Of a stretch of 64,000 nt of DNA, positions 51,260 through 59,465 are shown one piece after another. The position numbers and the translations under genes are program-made. This stretch comes from Bradyrhizobium paxllaeri. GTDB taxonomy: Bacteria > Pseudomonadota > Alphaproteobacteria > Rhizobiales > Xanthobacteraceae. The stretch is from contig NZ_CP042968.1 in assembly GCF_001693515.2 (NCBI RefSeq), forward strand, positions 3,038,001-3,102,000, given 5' to 3'. Under the pieces are notes generated by a model, which was not told the origin of the DNA, did not search any database, and saw nothing but the letters and a program-made list of their open reading frames with translations. Within the stretch, counting starts at the first letter, position 1; every line of letters begins with the position of its first letter.

Positions 51260-52435
51260 ATGATGTCCGATCCACTACGTCGGGAATTCCTGGCTGCCGC
51301 AGGCATCGCCTCGCTGGCAGCGCTGGCTGCGGCACAGCCGGCCGCCGGCGGCGATCCGAGCTTCATGAACAACGTTCCGGATCCAGCGCTCGCGGGCAAG
51401 GATCTGCCGACCTTCAAATTCGCGCTGGAGAAGTCGGACGGCAAGGTGATCGGCAACAGCTATGGCAAGGAGGCCACCGTCGCGCAGCTGCCGATTTCCA
51501 AGGGCATTGCCGGGGTCTCGATGCGGCTCGAGCCCGGCGCGATGCGCGAGCTGCATTGGCACGCGACCGCCGCCGAATGGGCGTTCGTCATCGAGGGGCG
51601 GGTGCGCACCACCGTCGTCGACCCTAGCGGCCTTGCCGAGACCAACGATTTCGACCCGGGCGACGTCTGGTACTTTCCGCGCGGTCATGGGCACATGCTG
51701 CAGTGCCTGGGCGACAAGCCGTGCCACTTCATCCTGATCTTCGACAACGGCTATTTCTCCGAGTTCGGCACCTTCAGCATCACCGACTGGATCGGGCATA
51801 CGCCGCCGGCGCTGCTGGCGAAGAATTTCGGCCTGCCGGAAGCTACATTCGCGACGTTTCCAAAAGAGGAAGTGTATTTCGCACGCGGTAAACCGCCGCC
51901 GGCCGAGCCCTCGGTGCCTTTGCAGGGTTGGAAGCTGCCGCCGGAGACCCACAAATACCGCCTGCTGGCGCAGCCGCCGCACGCGACCTATCGGGGCGGC
52001 CGCGAGTGGCGCGTCGATTCCAGCCGCTTTCCGATTGCGAAGACGATCACCGGCGTCGTGCTCGATCTTGATCCCGGCGCGCTGCGGACGCTGCACTGGC
52101 ATCCGAACGCGGACGAGTGGCAATACGTCATCGAAGGCGAGGTGAGCGTCACCTTGTTCGGCTCTCACGGCCGCTACCGGACCGAACGATTGCAGAAGGG
52201 CGATGTCGGCTACATCCCGCAAGGCTATGGGCATTCGATCGAGAATGTCGGCAGCGGCGCTGCACGCATCCTGATCGGATTCAATGCCGGCACCTACGAG
52301 ACCATCGACCTGTCGCAATGGATCGCGGCAAATCCCAAGGACGTGCTCGCCACGAATTTCGGACAGCCGGCGGAGGCGTTCGGAAAATTCCCGGATCGGG
52401 ACGTGTTCATCGCCAGCAGGGATGGCACCCGATAG
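51260..52435 (+). CDS. Bicupin oxalate decarboxylase-family protein
   Basis: This 391-residue protein has two Mn-binding cupin domains: HWHATAAEWAFVIEG with RGHGH, and HWHPNADEWQYVIEG with QGYGHS. Each gives three His and a Glu. The lid loop reads Y-F-S-E-F-G-T, keeping the Glu that in Bacillus OxdC (SENST) serves as proton donor, so decarboxylation of oxalate to formate and CO2 is more likely than oxidation. The N-terminus LRREFLAAAGIASLAALAAAQ is a Tat-like leader, unusual for cytosolic OxdC. GGAGG precedes two adjacent ATGs (51260 and 51263). Confidence 0.88.
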   Translation: MMSDPLRREFLAAAGIASLAALAAAQPAAGGDPSFMNNVPDPALAGKDLPTFKFALEKSDGKVIGNSYGKEATVAQLPISKGIAGVSMRLEPGAMRELHWHATAAEWAFVIEGRVRTTVVDPSGLAETNDFDPGDVWYFPRGHGHMLQCLGDKPCHFILIFDNGYFSEFGTFSITDWIGHTPPALLAKNFGLPEATFATFPKEEVYFARGKPPPAEPSVPLQGWKLPPETHKYRLLAQPPHATYRGGREWRVDSSRFPIAKTITGVVLDLDPGALRTLHWHPNADEWQYVIEGEVSVTLFGSHGRYRTERLQKGDVGYIPQGYGHSIENVGSGAARILIGFNAGTYETIDLSQWIAANPKDVLATNFGQPAEAFGKFPDRDVFIASRDGTR

Positions 52436-52508
52436 ACGGCTCCGCGGAGCGTGCACGAAAATGCCGACAGCTCTCGCGGAGCAACCGTGTCAGGTGTGGA
52501 GCGGCGAC

Positions 52509-52595
52509 CTAGCGCAGCCGGTAGGCATCAAATGCGTGGGCCAGGAATATGCCGATGCTGACGAAGATGAGGAATGCTGTCACGACCTCGGTCAT
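52509..52595 (-). CDS. 28-residue membrane peptide
   Basis: This tiny ORF, MTEVVTAFLIFVSIGIFL then AHAFDAYRLR, has a very strong site (AGGGAGGAAGG) four bases before its ATG. It is one hydrophobic helix with a short basic tail, like KdpF/CydX-type small membrane proteins. Its start overlaps the stop of the upstream 28-codon ORF (ATGA), so the two are coupled. I recall similar peptides in other Bradyrhizobium genomes but cannot name a family. Confidence 0.65.
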   Translation of the reverse strand: MTEVVTAFLIFVSIGIFLAHAFDAYRLR

Positions 52596-52678
52596 AGCCT
52601 TCCTCCCTGCATGGTCATGCCGGAAAGGGCGCGCTTGAGGAACTCGCGGTAGAAGAGGTTCAGGACCGTTACTAACAT
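52592..52678 (-). CDS. 28-residue peptide coupled to a small membrane peptide
   Basis: This tiny ORF reads MLVTVLNLFYREFLKRAL, then SGMTMQGGRL. Its last codons include the strong ribosome-binding site of the following 28-residue membrane peptide, which overlaps it by four bases. It has an amphipathic, partly hydrophobic helix. A weak CGGGG site precedes its ATG. It may be a leader peptide or a partner; coding status is less sure than for the second ORF. Confidence 0.5.
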   Translation of the reverse strand: MLVTVLNLFYREFLKRALSGMTMQGGRL

Positions 52679-52900
52679 GATCTAACCCCGTGCTTGATTA
52701 GCGGCACCGTAACGGCGCTTTGTTTCCGGAGCGCTTCGCGGCAGCGCAAAACGGTTTCGTCGCGACCGCTCGGGATCACAGAATCGCGACGGAACCGGAA
52801 CAATTGCGATCGCAGCCGCCCGCCCTCTTCTCGCCATGCTGATTGGGGAGACCTGCGCCGGGCGGGTTCTGCGAAGGGGCGTTGTTCCCAAGGGTCCAGT

Positions 52901-53911
52901 GTGATCGTCCAACATTTGCTGAAAAATGAGACTGTTACATCCCGCCGTGCTTTTCTGCGCGGGATTGTGTCTTCAACCAGCGTGCTGGCGCTTGGCGGAT
53001 GCGCGAGCTTGGGCGCGACGGGCGCGCGTTACGACGCTTCGTCGCTCTCGGTCGAGCCGACATTGCTTGTTGCAACCACGCGCAAGCCGGCGAACGGCGC
53101 GCGGGCGAAACCCTGGTTCGGGCCGGAGCGCGCGACGAGGATGACTGTCGCCCGGGCGAAACTGGTGCCGCCTGACGAGAGCCGTTTCTCGCTCGCTGCA
53201 GCCGGTATCGGCGATTGGCGTCTCGATGCGGTCGAGCCGGTGCCGGGGGAGGTCAGCGATCTTCTCGGACAGGGCGACGTCCTGATCTACGTGCATGGTT
53301 TCAAGCAGACATTCGAGACGGCGGCGCTCGATGCCGCGCATCTTGCTGACGGCATCAAATTCCGCGGCCAGACGATGGTGTTCTCGTGGCCATCCAAGGC
53401 GGGGCTGTTCGACTACGCCTATGATCGCGACAGCGCGATGTGGTCCCGCGACGGTTTCGAGCGCGTGCTCAATTCCGCCGTCACGAGCCCGAGCGCCGGA
53501 CGGGTTCACATCGTCGCGCACAGCATGGGCACCATGCTCGCGCTCGAAAGTCTGCGCCAGCTTTATGCACGAAATGGCGACACCGTTTCAGACAAGATCG
53601 GAGCGGTGGTGTTCGCCTCGCCTGATATCGACATGGACATATTCTCGTCGTCAGTTACCCGCATGGGCCCGCTCGGCCGCAAGATCACCGTGGTCGCCGC
53701 GACGAATGACCGTGCGCTCGCGTTGTCGGGACGATTGGCCGGCGGCATGACGCGGGTCGGCGCCGCCGAGAAGGCCGCTATCGAGCAGCTTGGCGTGCGC
53801 GTCATCGATGCGTCCTCTTCAGGCTGGGGCGTCATCAACCACGATCTGTTCCTGTCCAATGCCGAGGTGCGGAAGGTGATACGCCGCTCGATTGATGCTT
53901 CGACGGCGTGA
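52901..53911 (+). CDS. DUF900 alpha/beta-hydrolase lipoprotein
   Basis: This 336-residue protein starts at a GTG with AAGGG upstream. The leader has TSRRAFLRGIVSSTSVLALGGC, combining a twin-Arg motif with a lipobox whose Cys is C34, so it is probably a Tat-exported lipoprotein. The DUF900 domain shows LIYVHGFKQTFE, TMVFSWPSKA and the nucleophile elbow HIVAHSMGTML, and ends with WGVINHDLF containing the probable His. Substrate unknown; esterase or lipase activity is expected. Confidence 0.85.
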   Translation: MIVQHLLKNETVTSRRAFLRGIVSSTSVLALGGCASLGATGARYDASSLSVEPTLLVATTRKPANGARAKPWFGPERATRMTVARAKLVPPDESRFSLAAAGIGDWRLDAVEPVPGEVSDLLGQGDVLIYVHGFKQTFETAALDAAHLADGIKFRGQTMVFSWPSKAGLFDYAYDRDSAMWSRDGFERVLNSAVTSPSAGRVHIVAHSMGTMLALESLRQLYARNGDTVSDKIGAVVFASPDIDMDIFSSSVTRMGPLGRKITVVAATNDRALALSGRLAGGMTRVGAAEKAAIEQLGVRVIDASSSGWGVINHDLFLSNAEVRKVIRRSIDASTA

Positions 53912-53972
53912 TTCCGGGCTTTAAAGCGCGCTGACTTTTCTTCGAACGTCATCCCGCTTTATCTTCTTGTTT

Positions 53973-54021
53973 GAGCATGATCTTTTCGGAAAACCGGTAC
54001 CCACTTTTCCGGATCATGCTC
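53973..54021. repeat. GAGCATGATC...GATCATGCTC palindromic repeat
   Basis: Outer arms GAGCATGATC and GATCATGCTC enclose inner arms CGGAAAA and TTTTCCG around ACCGGTACCCAC. This is a frequent hairpin repeat of Bradyrhizobium and relatives as I recall. It lies upstream of the GGDEF-EAL gene. Confidence 0.8.
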
Positions 54022-54147
54022 TAGCAGCGATTTTCGCGGCAATTAGCGCGCTGTTAACCAGCCGAGCAGCGCGGGGGAACCGGTACGGCATCGATCTTAA
54101 GGTATTTGCGACACGGTCGATGAGGTCGGATCCTCATTGGTTGCCGC

Positions 54148-56100
54148 ATGAACAGTATTTTGAATCTATTTCGGATTGATGCCGATAATCACGAATTGAT
54201 GGGAGCACAGCTCGCGGCGTTTTCGCGGCAGGTCCCGTTGCTCTATTTTATCCTGAGCGTGAATTCGATCGCGCTGGCGTCCACGCATCTCGGCATCGCA
54301 CCCTCACTGCTGACCGTCGTATTTCCCGGTGTTCTGGTCGGGGCCTGCGCCATCCGTTGTCTGATCTGGCTGCAGCGCCGCAACCTTGTGGTCGAGCCGA
54401 AGGCTGCCGCCCGCACCTTGCGCGCGACCGTGGTGCTGGGCGGCGCGCTGGGCTTTGCGTTCCTGGCATGGGCGCTGAGCCTGTTTCCGTATGGCGACAC
54501 CTCCCGCCACGGTCACATCCTGTTTTTCGTCGGCATCACGGTGGTCAGTTGCATCTTCTGCCTGATGCATGTGCGGCCGGCGGCGCTGATCCTGACCGGC
54601 ACGGTGATCGCGCCGTTCGTGGTTTTTCTGCTCGCAAGTGGCGACGTGGTTCATATCGCCATCGGCTTGAACCTGTTCTTGGTCACGGTCGCGATGATCT
54701 ATATCCTGATCATCTGCTCCGGACAGTTTGCCGCCATGGTCAACGGGCAAATGGAGACCAGGCGTCTCAGCAACGAGAACTTCCGTCTCGCCAATGTCGA
54801 CAGCCTCACCGATCTGCCCAACCGACGCCAGTTCTTCCACCGGCTCTCGATACTCGCAGAGCAGGCGGCGACGGCGAACCGCAGATTCGTGGTCGGCGTG
54901 CTCGATCTCGACGGCTTCAAGGCCGTCAACGATCTCTATGGACATGGCGTCGGTGATCGGGTGCTGAAGGAAACCGGTCAGCGCCTCCTGAAGGTTTCCG
55001 ACGACACGCAATTCATCGCGCGCCTCGGAGGCGACGAGTTCGGCATCATCGTCGACGCCGGCCTCGATTCCGAAGCCGTGCTCGCGGTCGGCGCCAGGAT
55101 CTGCTCGGTCTTCGACGCGCCGTTTTCGGTCGCCGGAATCGTCGCCAAGATCGGCGGCTCGGTGGGATTTGCCCTCGCGCCGGACGCCGGCACGACGGCG
55201 GAACTGCTCTACGAGCGCGCCGACTACGCGCTCTACCATGCGAAAGCGAGATACCGTGGCCAGCCGGTGATCTTCTCCAGGGAGCATGAGGTCGAAATCC
55301 GCAAGCTCAGCACCATTGAGCACACCTTGCGGAGGATCGATCTCGACGCAGAACTGTCGGTGCATTTTCAGCCGATCGTCAATGTCAGGACGTCGCGGCT
55401 GGTCGGCTTCGAGGCGCTCGCGCGATGGCACAATCCCGAACTCGGTGACGTCGCGCCCGGCGTCTTCATTTCGGTCGCGGAGCGCACCGAACTGATCGGA
55501 ACGATTACGCAGGTCCTGTTGCGCAAGGCGTTGTCCGCCGTCAGCTCGTGGCCGGAGGATATGTTCCTGTCCTTCAACCTGTCGATGCGCGATCTGATCT
55601 CGCAAGTCACGATCCTGCAGATCGTGGCGATCATCGAAAGCAGCGGCATCGATCCTCGCCGTATCATCATCGAGGTTACCGAGACGGCGCTGATGCAGGA
55701 CTACGAACGGGTGCAGGAGTCGCTGAGGATCTTGCGGTCGATGGGGCTGAAGGTGGCGCTCGACGATTTCGGGTCGGGGCAATCCAGCCTGAGCTATGTC
55801 CATCAATTGTCGCTGGACAAGATCAAGATCGACCGCGGCTTCGTTCGCAACATCGCGATGCAGGAGAATGCCCGCAACATCGTCAAGACGGTGATCGACC
55901 TGTGCCGCAACCTGAAACTCGACTGCGTGGTGGAGGGGGTGGAAACGGCGGAGCAGGTCGAGATCATCAGCCGGCTCGGCTGCTCGACGATGCAGGGGTA
56001 TTTCTTTGCCAAGCCGATGCCGCAGGGCGAGGTCGCGGCCTTCATCGCCGACTTTGGCTTGCCCGGCGATCGGCGGCGGCTGGTCGCTGCGGCCGGGTAG
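54148..56100 (+). CDS. Membrane GGDEF-EAL cyclic-di-GMP protein
   Basis: This 650-residue protein has about five membrane helices (30-205), then GGDEF (about 225-380) and EAL (about 390-640). The GGDEF active site RLGGDEFGI (about 293-301) is intact. The EAL domain keeps GFEALARWHN (about 420), the DDFGSG loop and EGVET. Both synthesis and hydrolysis of c-di-GMP are therefore possible. Its membrane part is MHYT-unlike and unnamed. A single gene, with control of motility or biofilm expected. Confidence 0.93.
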   Translation: MNSILNLFRIDADNHELMGAQLAAFSRQVPLLYFILSVNSIALASTHLGIAPSLLTVVFPGVLVGACAIRCLIWLQRRNLVVEPKAAARTLRATVVLGGALGFAFLAWALSLFPYGDTSRHGHILFFVGITVVSCIFCLMHVRPAALILTGTVIAPFVVFLLASGDVVHIAIGLNLFLVTVAMIYILIICSGQFAAMVNGQMETRRLSNENFRLANVDSLTDLPNRRQFFHRLSILAEQAATANRRFVVGVLDLDGFKAVNDLYGHGVGDRVLKETGQRLLKVSDDTQFIARLGGDEFGIIVDAGLDSEAVLAVGARICSVFDAPFSVAGIVAKIGGSVGFALAPDAGTTAELLYERADYALYHAKARYRGQPVIFSREHEVEIRKLSTIEHTLRRIDLDAELSVHFQPIVNVRTSRLVGFEALARWHNPELGDVAPGVFISVAERTELIGTITQVLLRKALSAVSSWPEDMFLSFNLSMRDLISQVTILQIVAIIESSGIDPRRIIIEVTETALMQDYERVQESLRILRSMGLKVALDDFGSGQSSLSYVHQLSLDKIKIDRGFVRNIAMQENARNIVKTVIDLCRNLKLDCVVEGVETAEQVEIISRLGCSTMQGYFFAKPMPQGEVAAFIADFGLPGDRRRLVAAAG

Positions 56101-56448
56101 GAGTGATCCCGGCTGCTGTCGCATCGGGGGCGATTGTGCGTAGCAGATCGGCGCAACGCCCGTCGTGCGGCCAACATGATGGCGCCCGTCTATCGCCGAC
56201 AAGCGGCCACCACAACGTCACCGTGTTGTCACCCATAATGTCGCCAAATTGACGGAACATTTGTTCGTCGCGGGTACGATGGTGCCCGGTCTCGCCTCGA
56301 ACTACTCAACGCTCCAACTGCTCGACGTGTGCGCAACACCGGCCGATTGCCGGTGCGCGATGCTGTGCGCGTCGAACGGGAGACACGAGGTGAAGCCGGG
56401 GCCTGCTCGTGAACTAACCATTTAGTTGTTACATGGGAGATAAGAAAT
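56101..56448. other. Intergenic region before a small exported protein
   Basis: No gene is supported here. It contains a short hairpin (CACCGG-ccgattg-CCGGTG, near 56338-56356). Promoter elements for the 56449 gene should lie in its right half; none is certain by eye. Confidence 0.4.
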
Positions 56449-56799
56449 ATGCGTCAAGCAACATCGAAGGCCGTGGCAGGTTCGAACGCCAGCCGTCGAA
56501 AGCTGTTCTCGCTCGCGGGCATCACGGGCATCGTCCTGTTCGCAGGCGTCGCGGCGGCCAACGCGCAGAGCACCGGTATCGCTTCCTGCGACGACTTCCT
56601 GACCAAGTACGACGCCTGCATCGTCTCCAAGGTCCCCGAGGCACAGCGCGCGATGTACAAGACGCAGATCGACACGACGCGCAAGGCGTGGGTCGACATG
56701 GCCAAGAATCCGTCGACCAAGGCGACCATGGAAGCGACCTGCAAGCAAACCCTGGACGCGACGAAGGCCTCGCTCACAGCCTATGGCTGTTCGTTCTGA
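56449..56799 (+). CDS. Small exported protein with four Cys
   Basis: This 116-residue protein has GGGAGATAAGAAAT before its ATG. A basic N-terminus and hydrophobic segment (KLFSLAGITGIVLFAGVAAANAQ) form a signal peptide. The mature part is helical: IASCDDFLTKYDACIVSKVPEAQR, then TMEATCKQTLDATKASLTAYGCSF. Two Cys pairs spaced about ten residues apart suggest a small disulfide-linked helical hairpin. It is a common uncharacterised family in Bradyrhizobium. A strong terminator follows. Confidence 0.78.
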   Translation: MRQATSKAVAGSNASRRKLFSLAGITGIVLFAGVAAANAQSTGIASCDDFLTKYDACIVSKVPEAQRAMYKTQIDTTRKAWVDMAKNPSTKATMEATCKQTLDATKASLTAYGCSF

Positions 56800-56821
56800 T
56801 CGGCATAAGAACGCCCAAAAG

Positions 56822-56854
56822 GAGTGGCGCCAAACAGGCGCCACTCAAGCTTTT
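56822..56854 (+). terminator. Rho-independent terminator
   Basis: GAGTGGCGCC and GGCGCCACTC form a perfect 10-bp stem with an AAACA loop, followed by AAGCTTTT. It ends the 56449 gene. Confidence 0.85.
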
Positions 56855-56863
56855 CCGTGTCGG

Positions 56864-56878
56864 TTAACGTCTTGTTAA
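56864..56878 (+). promoter_or_regulatory. CtrA-type binding box (TTAA-N7-TTAA)
   Basis: TTAA (56864-56867), CGTCTTG, TTAA (56875-56878) and CC form the same GGTTAAC-N5-GTTAACCATAT element found at 10613-10635 upstream of the ftsZ genes. The nearest downstream ORF is the 39-residue membrane peptide at 56996. CtrA control is inferred from the match only. Confidence 0.5.
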
Positions 56879-56995
56879 CCATATCGTCCCAGCATGGCCG
56901 TCAATGGGAGTCGCCACGGACGTTAGCCCGTAGGCGCGATTGATCGTTCATCTTGGGGGCGGGCGGGAGCTCGCGGGGCTCCAAGGAGCAACGTC

Positions 56996-57115
56996 ATGTC
57001 GTCACCTGGCGTACGACACCAAGCAAATTTGCTTTCCGAGTTCGTTGCGGCGATTTTCGGGGCGCTTGGTTTGGGAGTTCCGATTGCGGTTGCGATCATT
57101 TGGATTTGTTCCTGA
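56996..57115 (+). CDS. 39-residue single-span membrane peptide
   Basis: This small ORF has AAGGAGCAACGTC before its ATG, a strong site at good spacing. It reads MSSPGVRHQANLLSEFVAAI, then FGALGLGVPIAVAIIWICS. The last 22 residues form one membrane helix. It is too short for usual gene finders. A CtrA-type box lies about 115 bases upstream, which would make it a cell-cycle-controlled small protein. No family is known to me. Confidence 0.6.
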   Translation: MSSPGVRHQANLLSEFVAAIFGALGLGVPIAVAIIWICS

Positions 57116-57179
57116 TCGGCATGCTGCCTGTCTCGTAACAGCGTCCCTATGAAGCGGGCGTGGCGGAGCGTGGGGGAGG

Positions 57180-57345
57180 CTAATCGGGGAGGGCCGCAAC
57201 GGCTACGATCTCGATAACGAGGTCGGGATACGCAAGCGCTGCAACTCCGATGACCTCGGAGGGGGGCGGATTGTTGCTGCGGCAATGCTTCGGCCAATGC
57301 TGCGCGAAAAAGCGCGTCCATCACGTCCTGGCGGAAGTTGGGCGA
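57180..57345 (-). pseudogene. RidA-family gene remnant
   Basis: On the minus strand one frame reads FFAQHWPKHCRSNNPPPSEV, then IGVAALAYPDLVIEIVAVAALPD and a stop at 57180. This is the C-terminal third of a Rid protein. Upstream the frame meets a stop (after ARPTSART) and no intact N-terminal half is present. It is a truncated, decayed copy near the tRNA-Arg and SUKH gene. Confidence 0.6.
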
Positions 57346-57587
57346 GCTGCATTTTCGTCCCCGTACACCGTGGAACAAGTGTTGGCAGCGCCCCGCACGT
57401 CTACGCGAGGGATCAAGGTATGTTCCGGTGGGAGATCGAAATGGCGCGCCACGGCCGACGAAGATGGGCACTATGCTTGCCGTGGCGCATTGAGGTGCGC
57501 ACGATCAACCGCTAGTGCTACGATCAATTCGAGGCGTAGATAATCTAATCCGCGACTGCTGTGGCGATCACCACAATCGCCGTTTTC

Positions 57588-58094
57588 CTAACGGTACTGA
57601 TAAACTCTTGGATCGTCGATTCTGATCTCCTCGCCGTAGTGCCGGACCGTGTTCTGGTCCGGACGCAACATCGGTCGAGAACGCCGACCGAGAAGCAGGC
57701 GCTCGATCGCCTCGCCGAACGTCGCCCCTTCGAAGGAGAATCCGTCATCCACAACACTGGCCGTGAAGCAACGACCGGAGCTGTCTACGTACAACTCGGC
57801 ATGTGCATGATGAACATCCGCTATACCAACCAACTGCGTTTGTAGCAATTTGTCCCATACGCCGAGAACTAAATCGTCGGGCGAAAGCTCCCGAAACGCT
57901 ACGTCACTTTTCGCGCACTCTTCACCGGCACCTGTTTGACCTACCGTCAACCCGCCGAATTCGGCCAAGATGGCTGTTGCCGGATGGTTGGCTCGGAGCG
58001 CCGGAGATAGAGCAACCGTCCGGCCCGGACGCCATCCCGCCGCGACGAACAACGGTCGTACGCTCGCAGGCACTGTCGTCCACATCTCCGCCAT
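57588..58094 (-). CDS. SUKH-3 domain (immunity-like) protein
   Basis: This 168-residue protein has the SUKH-3 pattern: AAGWRPGRTVALSPAL, then AILAEFGGLTVGQTGAGEE, then LVGIADVHHAHAELYVDSSGRCF. SUKH proteins usually neutralise contact-dependent or polymorphic toxins. No toxin gene is adjacent, so this would be an orphan immunity gene. It begins 17 bases after the 3' end of the tRNA-Arg on the same strand, a typical place for acquired genes. Confidence 0.75.
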   Translation of the reverse strand: MAEMWTTVPASVRPLFVAAGWRPGRTVALSPALRANHPATAILAEFGGLTVGQTGAGEECAKSDVAFRELSPDDLVLGVWDKLLQTQLVGIADVHHAHAELYVDSSGRCFTASVVDDGFSFEGATFGEAIERLLLGRRSRPMLRPDQNTVRHYGEEIRIDDPRVYQYR

Positions 58095-58110
58095 TCCGGG
58101 CTTGTCCCAG

Positions 58111-58187
58111 TGGCGCGCTCGGAGAGATTCGAACTCCCGACCCTCGGAATCGAAATCCGATGCTCTATCCAGCTGAGCTACGAGCGC
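58111..58187 (-). tRNA. tRNA-Arg (anticodon TCG)
   Basis: Read on the minus strand, the 77 bases fold into a full cloverleaf: acceptor GCGCTCG/CGAGCGC, D-arm AGCTCAGCTGGATAGAGC, anticodon stem TCGGA with loop TTTCGAT, variable loop, T-arm TCGGGAGTTCGAATCTC-type, discriminator G and encoded CCA. The middle of the loop gives anticodon TCG, reading CGA codons. The SUKH-3 gene lies directly downstream. Confidence 0.95.
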
Positions 58188-58238
58188 CTGCGCTGGCTCG
58201 TATCAGACTTGGCCTGATAGAGCCAGCCGCGACGCGGC

Positions 58239-58499
58239 TTAGTAACAGGGATGCCGGCGGCGGTCCTGGCCGATATAGGCGGCGGCGCCCTGGCGGCACA
58301 GGACGGTCGAGGGGCCGTCGTAATAGGCGAAGGTGCCGGGTTGCAGGCCGGGCCCGTAATTGTGGAGGAAGCTGATCGGGTAGGGCAGGCCCCAATTGGA
58401 CAAATGGTGATGCCGATTATGGCGGGCATCGGCCAGGTTTGGGACCAGGACCGCGGTAGCGAGGAGGGCGGCGGCCGCGAAAAACTTCGCTTTGGTCAT
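58239..58499 (-). CDS. Small exported protein of unknown function
   Basis: This 86-residue protein has a signal peptide (MTKAKFFAAAALLATAVLVP, then NLADA). It continues RHNRHHHLSNWGLPYPISFL and LQPGTFAYYDGPSTVLCRQGAA, and ends GQDRRRHPCY with a second Cys. A His-rich patch follows the cleavage site. A GGAG site precedes the ATG. I do not recognise a named family. Confidence 0.68.
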   Translation of the reverse strand: MTKAKFFAAAALLATAVLVPNLADARHNRHHHLSNWGLPYPISFLHNYGPGLQPGTFAYYDGPSTVLCRQGAAAYIGQDRRRHPCY

Positions 58500-58831
58500 T
58501 TCGATTCTCCGGAGGTCTCACTGGAAACGGTAGCGATTCGAGCTGAGCGGATAGCGGTTCATCGGAAGAAAGTGTGTCAAAACAATAAGATAGAAGCTTG
58601 AGCTCTGATTCGGTCGAGGCCGACACCCCTGCCATCCCGGCTCATCTGGCCTCTGGTTCCAGCAGAGGCGGGTAGAATAGCTGCGGAAAGCCATCCTGGC
58701 GCGCCTATTTTTGGCCTCAAGGGATGCTTAACGCTTTCCCAACACAGTCCGGCCAGAGTTCTGTCCGGTCTTGCTTGACGGGCTGTCTTATTTCCGCGTC
58801 TGACAGAGGCTATCCGGTTCCTGATCGATCC
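58500..58831. other. Divergent intergenic region
   Basis: This 330-base gap separates the small exported gene on the minus strand from the ClpP-like exported gene on the plus strand. I see no gene, RNA or clear repeat in it. It should hold two divergent promoters. Confidence 0.4.
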
Positions 58832-59278
58832 ATGCGCATCACGCCCCTTGCCCTGTTATTCCTCTCGGTCCTGGTCGCGAGCCCGGCGCGCGCCGACCTG
58901 CACATTACGCGCGATCACGGCGGTTATGTCGAGGAGTACAAGACCAAGTACAAGCGCATTCGCGAGCGCAAGGAGCGTGTCATCATCGATGGCATCTGCA
59001 ATTCGGCGTGCACGCTGGTGTTCGGCATCGTGCCGATGAACAAGATCTGCGTGACGCCGAAGGCGAGCGTGGGTTTCCACCAGGCCTATTACGACAAGGC
59101 CTTCACTTTCGGCATCAAGGTCACCAGTGCGGAGGGGACGTCGGACCTGATGTCCTATTATCCGGAAACGGTGAAGGACTGGATCCGCAGGAATGGCGGG
59201 CTCACCACCGAGATGAAAAAGATCAAGAACGGCCGCGAGCTCTGGAGGATCGTCGATCCCTGCCCGGAAGAGTGGTGA
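58832..59278 (+). CDS. Exported ClpP-like small protein
   Basis: This 148-residue protein starts MRITPLALLFLSVLVASPARA, a signal peptide. The mature part has I-D-G-I-C-N-S-A-C-T, resembling the nucleophile turn of ClpP-class periplasmic proteins (GxCxSACT), and VGFHQAYY, resembling the catalytic His segment. It is shorter than typical ClpP proteins. It could be a Ser-dependent periplasmic protease or an inactive relative. No clear ribosome-binding site. It is monocistronic. Confidence 0.68.
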   Translation: MRITPLALLFLSVLVASPARADLHITRDHGGYVEEYKTKYKRIRERKERVIIDGICNSACTLVFGIVPMNKICVTPKASVGFHQAYYDKAFTFGIKVTSAEGTSDLMSYYPETVKDWIRRNGGLTTEMKKIKNGRELWRIVDPCPEEW

Positions 59279-59465
59279 TCGCGCTCCGGATGCGGTGCGG
59301 CACTCGCGCGCTGCTCCGTCGAGCCTGGACACAATTCGCGTAACGCGTCCGCTGAATGGCTTCAGCCTTCTAAGGCAATGCGATCGCCGCAGCGCTTCAA
59401 TGGCAGAAGACGCTTTGCATGTGCCGGCGCACGCTGGGCAAGATCGTTTGGGGGCGACCAGGGAC

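Noticed and set aside
54304..56202. A 632-residue open frame antisense to the GGDEF-EAL gene
   Set aside because: The plus strand has intact GGDEF and EAL motifs; the antisense frame is a high-GC mirror with no motif.
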